The notes under the pieces were generated by a model. That model worked only from the letters and a program-made list of their open reading frames with translations, made no database searches and was not told where the DNA came from. DNA of 64,000 nt from Hyphomicrobiales bacterium (GTDB lineage: Bacteria; Pseudomonadota; Alphaproteobacteria; Rhizobiales; Aestuariivirgaceae). Made by a program: the position numbers and the translations under genes. Of the stretch, positions 36,139 to 44,778 are shown one piece after another (the first letter of the stretch is position 1; each line of letters starts with the position of its first letter). Location of the stretch: contig JANYHN010000062.1 of the NCBI GenBank assembly GCA_025359045.1, forward strand, positions 124,001 to 188,000. Reading direction: 5' to 3'.

Positions 36139-37212
36139 ATGATGAGCATCATTGCAGGCTTTCTGTCGCGCATGATCTTGCTCCGTTTCTTTGTTCTGTT
36201 GTTGAGCATCACACTCTTTGTGCTCACGCTCGAAATTGTCGGGTTGCTGAATAGCATTTTGGCTATTGACCCAAGCCCTGTAATGGCAGTCGGCGAATAT
36301 GCCCTGGCCCGTAGTGCCGGAATTGTTTCAACTTTCCTGCCATTTTGTTTGTTACTGGCTCTATTACTAGCCATAACCGAACTTTCTTACCGCAATGAAA
36401 TGATTGCTATCTGGTCAGCCGGAATTTCGCCTTCAAGACTTATCGTTATGCTATTGCCAGTTGCCCTTGTTGTGGGTGCGATCCAGTTTCTCATTTCAGA
36501 TAAAGCAGTGCCTGCCGCTGCACCCTATCTCCACGACTGGGGCATTGGCGATTACGCCGCCAAAAGGACTCATGTAAATCCCGGAGATCCCATCTGGATC
36601 AGATCTGGCCCAGATGTCATTCAAGCAAAAACCATAAATACCGATCTCACCCTGATGAAAGATGTTATCATCTTTCGCAGGCAGTCCGATGGGCTATTGC
36701 TCCAACAGCTCTATGTTGAAGAAGCGAGACTGGCCGGAAATATTTGGCAGTTAAAAAACATCAACGTTTTTGATCGCGGCGGTCGCGTACCCTACCACCT
36801 GAACGAAATGAACTATGCTGGTGCTTTGCGCGTACTTTCAGGCGCGCCGACTGATGACCCACAAGAAATGTCGATAGCCCAAATTAATGATTACATCGCC
36901 CATGATGGCTATGGTCAGCGTCCGACCTATGTTTACCAAACTTGGTGGCACAAACGAATTTCACCATTTATTGTAGCTTTGATCATGATATCTCTTTGTG
37001 TGCCACTAGCGACAAGATTCAGGCGCGGTGGCGGGTTGGGGCCATTACTCGGGATTGGTATTGGCATGGGATTTTTGTTTTTCGTCAGCGATGGTGTTTC
37101 AGCGTCGATAGGCGAAATAGGCCTCGTAGCACCTTGGCTTGCGGCATGGACGCCAATCATAGTGTTTGGTGCAATCGCAGCAGGTTTAGTAGCACGGACA
37201 GAATTAGCTTAG
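36139..37212 (+). CDS. LptF/LptG family permease
   Basis: The 357-residue protein has the LptF/LptG plan: about three N-terminal helices with the conserved loop YRNEMIAIWSAGISPSRL, a beta-jellyroll periplasmic domain (about residues 120-250), and three C-terminal helices. LptF and LptG form the membrane part of the ABC machine that extracts lipopolysaccharide. A single copy beside ceramide genes, apart from any second lpt gene, suggests a paralogue that moves sphingolipid. The stop overlaps the convergent spt stop by 4 bases. Confidence 0.85.
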   Translation: MMSIIAGFLSRMILLRFFVLLLSITLFVLTLEIVGLLNSILAIDPSPVMAVGEYALARSAGIVSTFLPFCLLLALLLAITELSYRNEMIAIWSAGISPSRLIVMLLPVALVVGAIQFLISDKAVPAAAPYLHDWGIGDYAAKRTHVNPGDPIWIRSGPDVIQAKTINTDLTLMKDVIIFRRQSDGLLLQQLYVEEARLAGNIWQLKNINVFDRGGRVPYHLNEMNYAGALRVLSGAPTDDPQEMSIAQINDYIAHDGYGQRPTYVYQTWWHKRISPFIVALIMISLCVPLATRFRRGGGLGPLLGIGIGMGFLFFVSDGVSASIGEIGLVAPWLAAWTPIIVFGAIAAGLVARTELA

Positions 37213-38390
37213 TTCGCCACAACCTTTTTAAAAATTTCTACGATACGATCAATATCATCAAAACTATGCGCTGCTGAAACTGAGCAGCGCAATAAACATA
37301 AACGATTTGGTGTGCCGGGTGGCACCGCCATATTCACATAAACTCCAGCTTCAAAAAGAGCATTCCACTTCGCAATGGTTGTAAGCTCATCTGGCATCTT
37401 CACGGCGATCACCGGGCTCACAATATGGGTACCTGTTTCAAGACCTAGCGCACGTAAGCCATCAAACAAGCGCTGTGAATTATCCCACAAACGCTGACGA
37501 CGTTCAGGCTCTTTCTCTAAAACATCCAAAGCTGCAATTGATGTCGCAACTGATGCAGGCGATGCTGAAGCTGTAAACATATAAGGGCGCATCGCATAGC
37601 GCAGCGTATCAAACAATGGATGATTGCCCGCACCAAAACCACCAATTGCGCCAATGCTTTTGGAGAATGTACCGATCACAAAATCAACACCATCTTCCAA
37701 GCCCGCTTCATCGCCCAGCCCGCGGCCATTTGGCCCAAGCACGCCGAATGAATGAGCATCATCCACCAGCAATTGAAAATCATGCTTTTTCTTCAGCGCC
37801 ACGAAATCGGCCAACGGCGCACGGTCACCAAGCATTGAATAGATGCCCTCGAGCACGACAAGTCTTCCGCCTTCAGTGTCATCACGTGCCATGCGTTTAT
37901 CAAGATCAGCTGCATCATTGTGGCGAAAACGCACAAGTTTCGCGCCAGACAAGGTGCAGCCATCATAAATCGACGAATGAGAATCCGCATCAAGATAAAT
38001 TGTATCTTTTGGCCCAGCAAGACCAGATAACATGCCGAGGTTAGCTTGATAGCCCGTTGTGAAAACAATGCAGTGCTTAAGCCCTAAAAACTTGGCAAGC
38101 GAATGCTCCAACTCCTTATGCATCGCAAAACTGCCATTGGCGATGCGAGAACCCGTAGTACCTGTACCAAACTCATCCAGTGCTTTTTTGCCCGCCGCAA
38201 TTACCCGGGGTTCGAAAGTAATTCCCATATAATTATTGGTACCAGCCAAAATAATCTCACGCCCACCAACGATGGCACGTGTAGGCGAAATCATCTGATC
38301 ATTTGTCACACCGAGAGCGTTGACACCCATATCAATCATGCGTTGGAAGCGATCCGCAATGGCACGGTGTTTTTCGAGAAGATCAACCAT
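37209..38390 (-). CDS. spt: Serine palmitoyltransferase (alpha-oxoamine synthase)
   Basis: This 393-residue PLP enzyme condenses serine with an acyl thioester to form 3-ketosphinganine, the first step of sphingolipid synthesis. The PLP lysine is K244 in TFSKSIGAIGG, the aspartate/histidine pair is in VDDAHSFG (about 210-213), and GTGTTGSRIANGSFAMHKELE is the glycine-rich alpha-oxoamine synthase motif. KBL and ALAS are relatives, but the ACP directly upstream (gap 3 bases), the reductase and the ligase favour Spt. Confidence 0.9.
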   Translation of the reverse strand: MVDLLEKHRAIADRFQRMIDMGVNALGVTNDQMISPTRAIVGGREIILAGTNNYMGITFEPRVIAAGKKALDEFGTGTTGSRIANGSFAMHKELEHSLAKFLGLKHCIVFTTGYQANLGMLSGLAGPKDTIYLDADSHSSIYDGCTLSGAKLVRFRHNDAADLDKRMARDDTEGGRLVVLEGIYSMLGDRAPLADFVALKKKHDFQLLVDDAHSFGVLGPNGRGLGDEAGLEDGVDFVIGTFSKSIGAIGGFGAGNHPLFDTLRYAMRPYMFTASASPASVATSIAALDVLEKEPERRQRLWDNSQRLFDGLRALGLETGTHIVSPVIAVKMPDELTTIAKWNALFEAGVYVNMAVPPGTPNRLCLLRCSVSAAHSFDDIDRIVEIFKKVVAN

Positions 38391-38393
38391 GTC

Positions 38394-38639
38394 TTAAGCC
38401 TTATTCTTTTGGGCGGCGACATAGCGCGCCAAATCACCCACAGTGCGAGTCTCGGAAACCACATTCATCGGAATTTCGATATCAAAATGGTCTTCCACTT
38501 CCATAATAAAATCCAGAACACCAACAGAATCAATATTAAGTTCAGCCGGAATATCGGTTTCAGCGGCAAGCGCTTTGCTCTCTAGGTTGTAAGGTCCAAG
38601 CAGATCACAAATTATGGGAATGATATCAGTTTCAGTCAT
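38394..38639 (-). CDS. Acyl carrier protein dedicated to sphingolipid synthesis
   Basis: The 81-residue protein has the four-helix ACP pattern, with the phosphopantetheine serine S38 in LNIDSVGVLDFIMEVEDHFDIEIP. It is encoded between the reductase (4-base overlap) and spt (3-base gap). It matches the role of AcpR in Caulobacter, the carrier that presents the acyl chain to Spt. It is separate from the housekeeping AcpP. Confidence 0.9.
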   Translation of the reverse strand: MTETDIIPIICDLLGPYNLESKALAAETDIPAELNIDSVGVLDFIMEVEDHFDIEIPMNVVSETRTVGDLARYVAAQKNKA

Positions 38640-39595
38640 GGGGCTGTTCTAACGGCTTGGCGCAACGGCGGCAACCACCCTTCGGCGCGATACCACGTCA
38701 CAGTTTCAGCCAAGCCTTGTGCCAGCCCAATTGCATCATCACGTGGCCAACCAGCGCCTCTGGCGACCCAATCACCATGATAAAGTTCATTCACCTTGCC
38801 GCGATTGACCATGCCTAATTGACCAGTAAATTTGCTGCTGATCTCGCTGGCCATAGCGATGCCTGTAACTACACTTCTTGGCAGAAAGAACAGGCGGTTC
38901 GGTTTGCCGCTGATTGCTCGATTAAGTGCAGCGAGCTCATACCAATCATGGCCACCACTCATATCATCGATTTCAAGAAGACCCGTCTGGTTCCCCAAAG
39001 AAGCTGAACAAACCACCCGTGCAAAATCAGCAACATGCACCAATGAAAACTGCGCTGTCTTTTGCCCGGGCACAGCAGCCACTGTTTTTTGCAAAGCCGC
39101 CAATAGAGGCAAAGTGGCCTTATCGCCTGGCCCATAAATTGCTGAAGGTCGCAGCGCTAAAATTTCCATTTCATTTTTGCGCGTTGTTAAAAAATCTTCT
39201 GCCGCGCGTTTGCTGGCAGCATATGCTGATAATTCGGGATTGCGCGCAGTTATCGACGACACATACACGAATCGCTTCACGCCAGTGGCAACCGCCGCAT
39301 TGAGCACATTGCGCGTCCCGCCAAAATTGACTTTAAAATAGTAATTCTCATCTAAGGCAGAGATCGCACCCGCCACGTGAACTATAACATCAACATCTGA
39401 AACCAGCGCATTGAGTGCTGACAGATCGTCAAGATCACCTTTAACAACCGTAACACTTGAATCAAACTGCCCTTGCTTTGGCCTCCGCACCAGCGTTTTC
39501 ACCTGATGACCAGCGCGCAACAACTCAGAAAGAATCGGCCCACCTGCAAATCCGCTGGCACCAGTCAGCGCAACACGCTTTACTTCCTTTGACAT
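38636..39595 (-). CDS. cerR: NAD-dependent epimerase/dehydratase-type reductase, CerR-like
   Basis: The 319-residue extended SDR has the nucleotide motif LTGASGFAGG (residues 10-19) and catalytic SSITARN...YAASKRAAEDF with YxxxK. In Caulobacter the equivalent gene product reduces the 3-keto group of the sphingoid/ceramide precursor. Context with spt, ACP and ligase on the same strand supports this. It overlaps the ACP start by 4 bases and follows the ligase by 12 bases. Confidence 0.85.
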   Translation of the reverse strand: MSKEVKRVALTGASGFAGGPILSELLRAGHQVKTLVRRPKQGQFDSSVTVVKGDLDDLSALNALVSDVDVIVHVAGAISALDENYYFKVNFGGTRNVLNAAVATGVKRFVYVSSITARNPELSAYAASKRAAEDFLTTRKNEMEILALRPSAIYGPGDKATLPLLAALQKTVAAVPGQKTAQFSLVHVADFARVVCSASLGNQTGLLEIDDMSGGHDWYELAALNRAISGKPNRLFFLPRSVVTGIAMASEISSKFTGQLGMVNRGKVNELYHGDWVARGAGWPRDDAIGLAQGLAETVTWYRAEGWLPPLRQAVRTAP

Positions 39596-39607
39596 AAACC
39601 GAAACTC

Positions 39608-41392
39608 TTAATGCCTGTCGTGATGTGAAATCACATCCATTTCACCGGACAGATAATTTTTCCGCGCTTGTGATCGCGAAAGTTTTCCTGAAGAAGTGAA
39701 AGGCAAACTTTTGGGTGCCACCAGTACAATCGAACAATCAACGCCTGCACTTTGATGCACAATCTTACCAACATCGCGTTTCAATGCTTCTTGGGCTTGC
39801 GCGTCACTCAAGCGGCATTCGACAAGAACTACAACTTCATCATCACCGTCAGCGCCTTCGACTGCAAACGCCGCAACGTCACCCGAACGAAGAACTGGCA
39901 TCTGCTCAGCCGCCCACTCAATATCTTGCGGCCAAATATTACGACCATTGTGCAAAATCAAATCCTTGGCGCGGCCCGTTATAACAATCTCACCGTCTAG
40001 CAAGTAACCCATGTCACCAGTATCAAGGAATCCATCCGCACCAATTGTGTCAGCAGTAGCTGACGGATTTTCAAAATAGCCTGTCATTAAACTTGGACCA
40101 GAAACAAATATCTTGCCAATATCGCGCTCGCCCAAAAGCGCACCATTTTCGCCACGCACTTCCAACTCATGACCCGAAACAATCTTGCCACATACGACAA
40201 AATCGCGTGCCACATCGTCGGAAGGATCACTAGAGGGCACAGCCTTGTTCAAGCTGCGCAACGCAACGCGATCAACCCGGTCAACGCGCACTGAACCCTT
40301 TGTGTTGGCAAAGCTAATCGCTAAGGTGGACTCTGCCATGCCATAGCTCGGCATGAAAGCGTCTGCGCTAAATCCTGTGGCTGCAACACTTGTCGCAAAA
40401 TGCGCCAAAACATCAGGTCTAACCATGTCTCCACCAATACCTGCAGCGCGCCAAGCGGAAAGATCAAATGATGCCGCTTCGCCATTCATGCGTTTTGCAA
40501 CAAGATCATAACCAAAGGTCGGCGAAAAAGAAACAGTCGTACGATTTTCCGACATCAACTTCAGCCATAAAGTAGGTCTGCGCGCAAACGCAGTGGTTGC
40601 CAGATAGTCCATGCTAGACTGACCCATCATGGTCGAAAGACAGAACCCAACAAGACCCATATCATGATAGAGCGGAAGCCACGAAAACCCGCGATCTGTT
40701 GGCTTTACATTAATGCCATCGCGCAGAATGCTCACCGCATTGGTGTTGATAGCGCGTTGCGAAATTAAAACGCCTTTTGGTGCAGAGGTTGAGCCAGAGG
40801 AATACTGAATATAGGCCACATCACCAACATCAAAGCTTTGGAGCTTTGTCATCGACTCAGGTAAATTCTTCACATCTTCATGGCTGAGAATAATTTTAAC
40901 ATCTGCTGCCACTGCAGCTTCCCGCAATGTTTCAATCTGCGCCGCCGTGCTGATCACCGCGTTTGCATGCGCCGCCTTTAGCATGCCGGTAATGCGCGAG
41001 ACATAAGCTTCACGCCCACCGATATACATGCTGTAGGGAATGGGACACGGAACAAGACCAGCGTATTGGCAAGCAAAAAAAGCCACCATAAAATCTGGGC
41101 CAGTTTCAGCGACAATCGCGATGCGGTCCATCCGGTGCAGACCAAGTGACAATAATTTACGAGCGGTGATTAAGGCACGTGTTCGAAGTTCCGAATACGG
41201 CAAAACGTGTTCTAGCGCGCCGCGACCTGAATAAAAATTAAAGCCAGTAAGGCCACGTGCGGCATAATCCAAGGCTTCTGTCAGCGTGCCAAAACCACCC
41301 ACTTTTTGAGGCAAGTCGCGATTAGACGTAGGTGTGCGAACCAAAGCCACACTTCCCACATTAGTTTCCGCCACTGCTAAAGACCCCGTCAT
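39608..41392 (-). CDS. Fatty acyl-AMP/ACP ligase of the sphingolipid locus
   Basis: The 594-residue adenylate-forming enzyme has the AMP-binding motif YIQYSSGSTSAPKGVLIS, YHDMGLVGF, the core YGMAESTLAISFAN and DTGDMGYLLDGEIVITGRAKDLI. The DMGLVG and GMAE variants are typical of fatty acyl-AMP ligases that load a carrier protein. It would charge the adjacent ACP with a fatty acid for Spt. It is the first gene of the minus-strand ceramide operon. The product of the Caulobacter ceramide ligase gene is the closest functional analogue. Confidence 0.88.
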   Translation of the reverse strand: MTGSLAVAETNVGSVALVRTPTSNRDLPQKVGGFGTLTEALDYAARGLTGFNFYSGRGALEHVLPYSELRTRALITARKLLSLGLHRMDRIAIVAETGPDFMVAFFACQYAGLVPCPIPYSMYIGGREAYVSRITGMLKAAHANAVISTAAQIETLREAAVAADVKIILSHEDVKNLPESMTKLQSFDVGDVAYIQYSSGSTSAPKGVLISQRAINTNAVSILRDGINVKPTDRGFSWLPLYHDMGLVGFCLSTMMGQSSMDYLATTAFARRPTLWLKLMSENRTTVSFSPTFGYDLVAKRMNGEAASFDLSAWRAAGIGGDMVRPDVLAHFATSVAATGFSADAFMPSYGMAESTLAISFANTKGSVRVDRVDRVALRSLNKAVPSSDPSDDVARDFVVCGKIVSGHELEVRGENGALLGERDIGKIFVSGPSLMTGYFENPSATADTIGADGFLDTGDMGYLLDGEIVITGRAKDLILHNGRNIWPQDIEWAAEQMPVLRSGDVAAFAVEGADGDDEVVVLVECRLSDAQAQEALKRDVGKIVHQSAGVDCSIVLVAPKSLPFTSSGKLSRSQARKNYLSGEMDVISHHDRH

Positions 41393-41523
41393 TCGAAAAA
41401 CAATCCCTTACCAAACAACTATCTCAAAGCAAATCATAGCTTTGCTGCAAGTGCGAAGCTACCAAGCGGGCAACTGGTAGAGGAAATCAAAAGGTATTTC
41501 AGATTATTACATCGCAATGAAAG

Positions 41524-42093
41524 TTAAAAGCTGAGCTTGCCCAATAACATAGCAGCAATCATCAGGCCTAAAACACCAAAGGCAGCGCCTGTAACCCAGA
41601 CATAAACCAAGTCCACAACCGAATAGGCCTTTAGGACGGTATCGGGCATCGGCGAATGCCCGCGCACCATTTTCTCATGCACCACAATTCGGTGCGCCAA
41701 ATATTTCACGATATGAGCTGCCATTTCGTTGACATCGGTCGTTTCAAAGAGCGTTTCGCGACGATTGTCTTGATCCTGCACCAAGCGATAAGTGCGAGCA
41801 TCGGGCTGCATAACCACTGAAGAGATAAGATCTAACCATAGCTTAGGCGTCTCACCCGGCTGAACATTCAGATCAAACAGAGCCTTTGCCTCTTCGCTAG
41901 TAGCAACAACGGGGGCAAGCTCAGCGCGCAGCACGTCAAGTCGCAGGGCGCGTGCATCGGAAAGTCCGAGCGTGGCATCAAGCTTTGCCGCTGAAGCCAA
42001 TCTCGCCTCGCGCAACGCCTTCGTTAATTCCTGTTGCACAACACTCAACTCCACCTGTGCCAAATCAGGGCAGATTCCAGAAGCCCTAAGCAC
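41524..42093 (-). CDS. Hypothetical membrane-anchored protein
   Basis: The 189-residue protein is soluble for about 155 residues, with helical stretches (LRLDVLRAELAPVVATSEEAKALFDL and MAAHIVKYLAHRIVVHEKM), and ends with one membrane helix (VYVWVTGAAFGVLGLMIAAMLLG). I recognise no family. It follows another single-helix protein of opposite topology (42129-42821) by 35 bases, so the two may form a pair. The 130 bases to the ceramide ligase start (41393-41523) contain nothing I can name. Confidence 0.65.
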   Translation of the reverse strand: MLRASGICPDLAQVELSVVQQELTKALREARLASAAKLDATLGLSDARALRLDVLRAELAPVVATSEEAKALFDLNVQPGETPKLWLDLISSVVMQPDARTYRLVQDQDNRRETLFETTDVNEMAAHIVKYLAHRIVVHEKMVRGHSPMPDTVLKAYSVVDLVYVWVTGAAFGVLGLMIAAMLLGKLSF

Positions 42094-42128
42094 TTAATTC
42101 GAATAGAGCAAAACCTAAGCCAAACGAA

Positions 42129-42821
42129 CTAATTGCCGCAAGACGCCGGAACCGGGTCAGTCCCAAACCAAAGTTCAAATGTATTTGGCCGTGCTTTTCC
42201 CGCCGATCCATCAGCAGCTGATAGATCCTGCAGCGCGACATTCAACCCCACGTCATTAAACATCTTCACAAGGTCTTTGCCGCGCGGCACATCAGATGCC
42301 AAAAACACTCTCAGTTCATGCCCCTCTCCCGCCCAAGTAGCGCGCGCAAATCCGGGCACCACCAAACTATTGCTGTCGATATCCTTCATCTTACCAATCA
42401 ATGTGCGCACACAATTGCGCTGTTGGTCATCTTGGGTGTGAACAAAAACCCGACTCGGTAAACGCTCAAGCGCTTGCCTAAATGTGATTGCTACCTGCGG
42501 ATTTTCTGCGGAGGCTTTCACCAACGCTTGCTCCATCAACGGCAGCAATTCTTTGTCAGATGATGAGTTGGCATAACCAAGTTGTGCCGCCACAAATTCT
42601 ACCGGCACTTTATCGTTCTTCAAAAGGTACTCAAACATCGCCACGCCATACTTACGTTTTTCAGGATTTTGATCGCTCACAAGCTCAATCATGGTTTTCA
42701 GATCGTTCAAGTTCTGCTGCCAGCGCGTGTAATAAAGTCCCGTGCCAGCAACTGACAGCGGGATCATGACTGTCGCCAATAGCTGTAACAACGTGTCGCG
42801 AAGTGATTTTGATACTTCCAT
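42129..42821 (-). CDS. Hypothetical protein with N-terminal membrane helix
   Basis: The 230-residue protein has one membrane helix near residues 10-30 and a coiled or helical region with an EKRKYGVAMFEYLLKNDKVPVEFVAAQL segment that resembles a HEAT-type repeat. Its C-terminal part (VFLASDVPRGKDLVKMFNDVGL) looks like a small alpha/beta domain. No family name can be given. It precedes the shorter anchored protein in the same direction. Confidence 0.65.
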   Translation of the reverse strand: MEVSKSLRDTLLQLLATVMIPLSVAGTGLYYTRWQQNLNDLKTMIELVSDQNPEKRKYGVAMFEYLLKNDKVPVEFVAAQLGYANSSSDKELLPLMEQALVKASAENPQVAITFRQALERLPSRVFVHTQDDQQRNCVRTLIGKMKDIDSNSLVVPGFARATWAGEGHELRVFLASDVPRGKDLVKMFNDVGLNVALQDLSAADGSAGKARPNTFELWFGTDPVPASCGN

Positions 42822-42863
42822 TTTAAAAAGAGAATCTCCGTGGCGCCACCAATCTAGCTGGCC

Positions 42864-43628
42864 TCATGCCTTGTAAAAAGGGCGTAAAATAAGGCGCACA
42901 ATTTGCACATCTGAAAGGCCTTCAACGCCAATTTTCATGGCGCTGTTAAACTTTGAGACATTCCGGCTGGCGAAAATCCGATCCCATACAGAAAGAATAG
43001 TGGAATAGTTTGAATCAGTATCACTTCGCAATGCATGATGGTGCACCCAATGCAGCGACGGCGTTACGATGATGCGCGATAAAATAGCGTCGATTTTATC
43101 TGGCAATTTTAAATTTGAATGGTGGAAGATTGCCGCCACAGTCACCAGCGTTTCAAACGCAACGACATTCATGAGTGGCACTCCCACCAGCAATATGACC
43201 CCTGCCCTTACCAACGAAGATAGAATCACTTCACCAAAATGAAATCTCAATGCAGATGTGGCGTCGAGATTCTCATCAAGATGATGCACCTCATGAAACC
43301 GCCAGAGAAAATGAACCACGTGGTTCAACCTATGCCAAACATAAATCCAACAATCCAAAATCAATAGATCTACCACCAATCCCATCCAGCCGCTCCACCA
43401 TTCCGGTCGCCAATCCAGTGCGTAGTCTGCAGCATATGATGTGACAGGGATAACAATAAACGGCCCCAGCAAAGCATTGAACCCGGCCAAAGAAAAATTC
43501 CGCGCAATTCGGTTTAGATTTGCGCGAACCTTGACCATCGGAAATGCGCGCTCCAACAACATCAACGAGATGAGCGAAGCAAAAATGATCCCACCTTTAC
43601 TTACGATATAATGTGAAAGCCAAATCAT
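42864..43628 (-). CDS. Sterol desaturase / fatty acid hydroxylase family protein
   Basis: The 254-residue di-iron membrane enzyme has the histidine cluster of this superfamily: HRLNH, HEVHH, an additional HHSN, and HWVHHH. About four membrane helices are present. Family members hydroxylate or desaturate sterols, carotenoids, or the acyl/sphingoid chains of ceramides. The ceramide locus ends only 1.5 kb away, so ceramide hydroxylation is a reasonable hypothesis. It overlaps the FAD oxidoreductase gene by 4 bases, which points to co-expression with that gene. Confidence 0.85.
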   Translation of the reverse strand: MIWLSHYIVSKGGIIFASLISLMLLERAFPMVKVRANLNRIARNFSLAGFNALLGPFIVIPVTSYAADYALDWRPEWWSGWMGLVVDLLILDCWIYVWHRLNHVVHFLWRFHEVHHLDENLDATSALRFHFGEVILSSLVRAGVILLVGVPLMNVVAFETLVTVAAIFHHSNLKLPDKIDAILSRIIVTPSLHWVHHHALRSDTDSNYSTILSVWDRIFASRNVSKFNSAMKIGVEGLSDVQIVRLILRPFYKA

Positions 43629-44695
43629 TGAGTGATAAGTCGGTTCGGTTGATAGTGAGCCAATAATTCATGACGTAATCCGTCAAGAATTTCCGCGGCA
43701 CCAAATGCCCCTATTGCGGGTGCGAGTGTAATTCCTGAATGTGTTACCGCCACATACAAACCATCAATATTGTTCATTCTGCCAATTAAAGGAAACCCAT
43801 CACTCGGCATTGGTCGGTAGCCCATCCGAACTTCATCGAGTTTCAAAACTTGATTAAGCCGTAGTAGCTTTCTTATATTTTTTAAAACATCTTCCGCAAT
43901 TGCACCCTTGTCATGCCCCTCGTTAAAGTTGGTAGCCGCCAAAAGACGGCCATCTGGACATTGTCGCAGTTCCATATCCGGCGGAATGACCATACCATTC
44001 AGAATTGAAGGCATAGGCTGGGTGTAAACAACAATGGCCGCTGATTCCTTCAATGGCAAAGCCAATCCCACAGACTGAAGCAACCCGACACTCTCAACAC
44101 CTGCCGCAACAACAACTTCGTCAGCATTGATTACTTGATCCTCGACGATGACGCCCGTAATTCGGGCATCGTCCCTGATCAATCTTTGTAGCCGCGCAGC
44201 ATTTTTAAACACAGCCCCAGCAGCCAGAGCATCATTCAAAAAACCACTCACGGCAGCTTCAGGCTCAATCACACCCTCTTCGGCAACATGAACCGCAAGT
44301 TCAGGCGGAAAAAGTAAATTTGGTTCTAAGCGATTGACCTCAGCCTTATCTACCAACTGCGGCCTATAACCCCAAGCGCTATGCGTTGTCACATAAGCTT
44401 TCAAATTTTCTGGCGAAGTATCCCACATCAATCCGCCACACCAATTCACGGTTAAGTTTTTGACGGAACCCAAAGAGCGCCACATGTCCATCGATCGCAT
44501 ACGCAGTTTCGCATAAGGCTCAGGATTGCCCCAACTGGCATTAATCCAACCCCATGTGTTTGGTGTTGCAACGCCACCTGCTTTTGTTTTCGCTTCGATT
44601 ACAGTAACTTCGGCACCCTTCGCGGCCAAATGATAAGCCAGTGAAGCACCAATAATCCCAGAACCAACAATCAAAATCTTTTTTGCCATTTCCAA
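43625..44695 (-). CDS. FAD-dependent oxidoreductase of the D-amino acid/glycine oxidase (DAO) family
   Basis: The 356-residue flavoprotein has the FAD motif ILIVGSGIIGASLAYHLAAKGAEVTVIEA at the N-terminus and VTHSGITLAPAIG near the C-terminus. DAO-family enzymes oxidise glycine, sarcosine or D-amino acids. The start may be ATG 44695 or 44689. It overlaps the fatty acid hydroxylase-family gene. It lies 0.7 kb from an operon that activates an amino acid, but on a different transcript. Confidence 0.88.
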   Translation of the reverse strand: MEMAKKILIVGSGIIGASLAYHLAAKGAEVTVIEAKTKAGGVATPNTWGWINASWGNPEPYAKLRMRSMDMWRSLGSVKNLTVNWCGGLMWDTSPENLKAYVTTHSAWGYRPQLVDKAEVNRLEPNLLFPPELAVHVAEEGVIEPEAAVSGFLNDALAAGAVFKNAARLQRLIRDDARITGVIVEDQVINADEVVVAAGVESVGLLQSVGLALPLKESAAIVVYTQPMPSILNGMVIPPDMELRQCPDGRLLAATNFNEGHDKGAIAEDVLKNIRKLLRLNQVLKLDEVRMGYRPMPSDGFPLIGRMNNIDGLYVAVTHSGITLAPAIGAFGAAEILDGLRHELLAHYQPNRLITQ

Positions 44696-44778
44696 ACTAT
44701 AGCACAGGCCTTGAGTATTTTTTCTACTGCGACTAAAAATATCAGCGGGGGCTTTTCCGAACAGATTTGGAGGCCATT

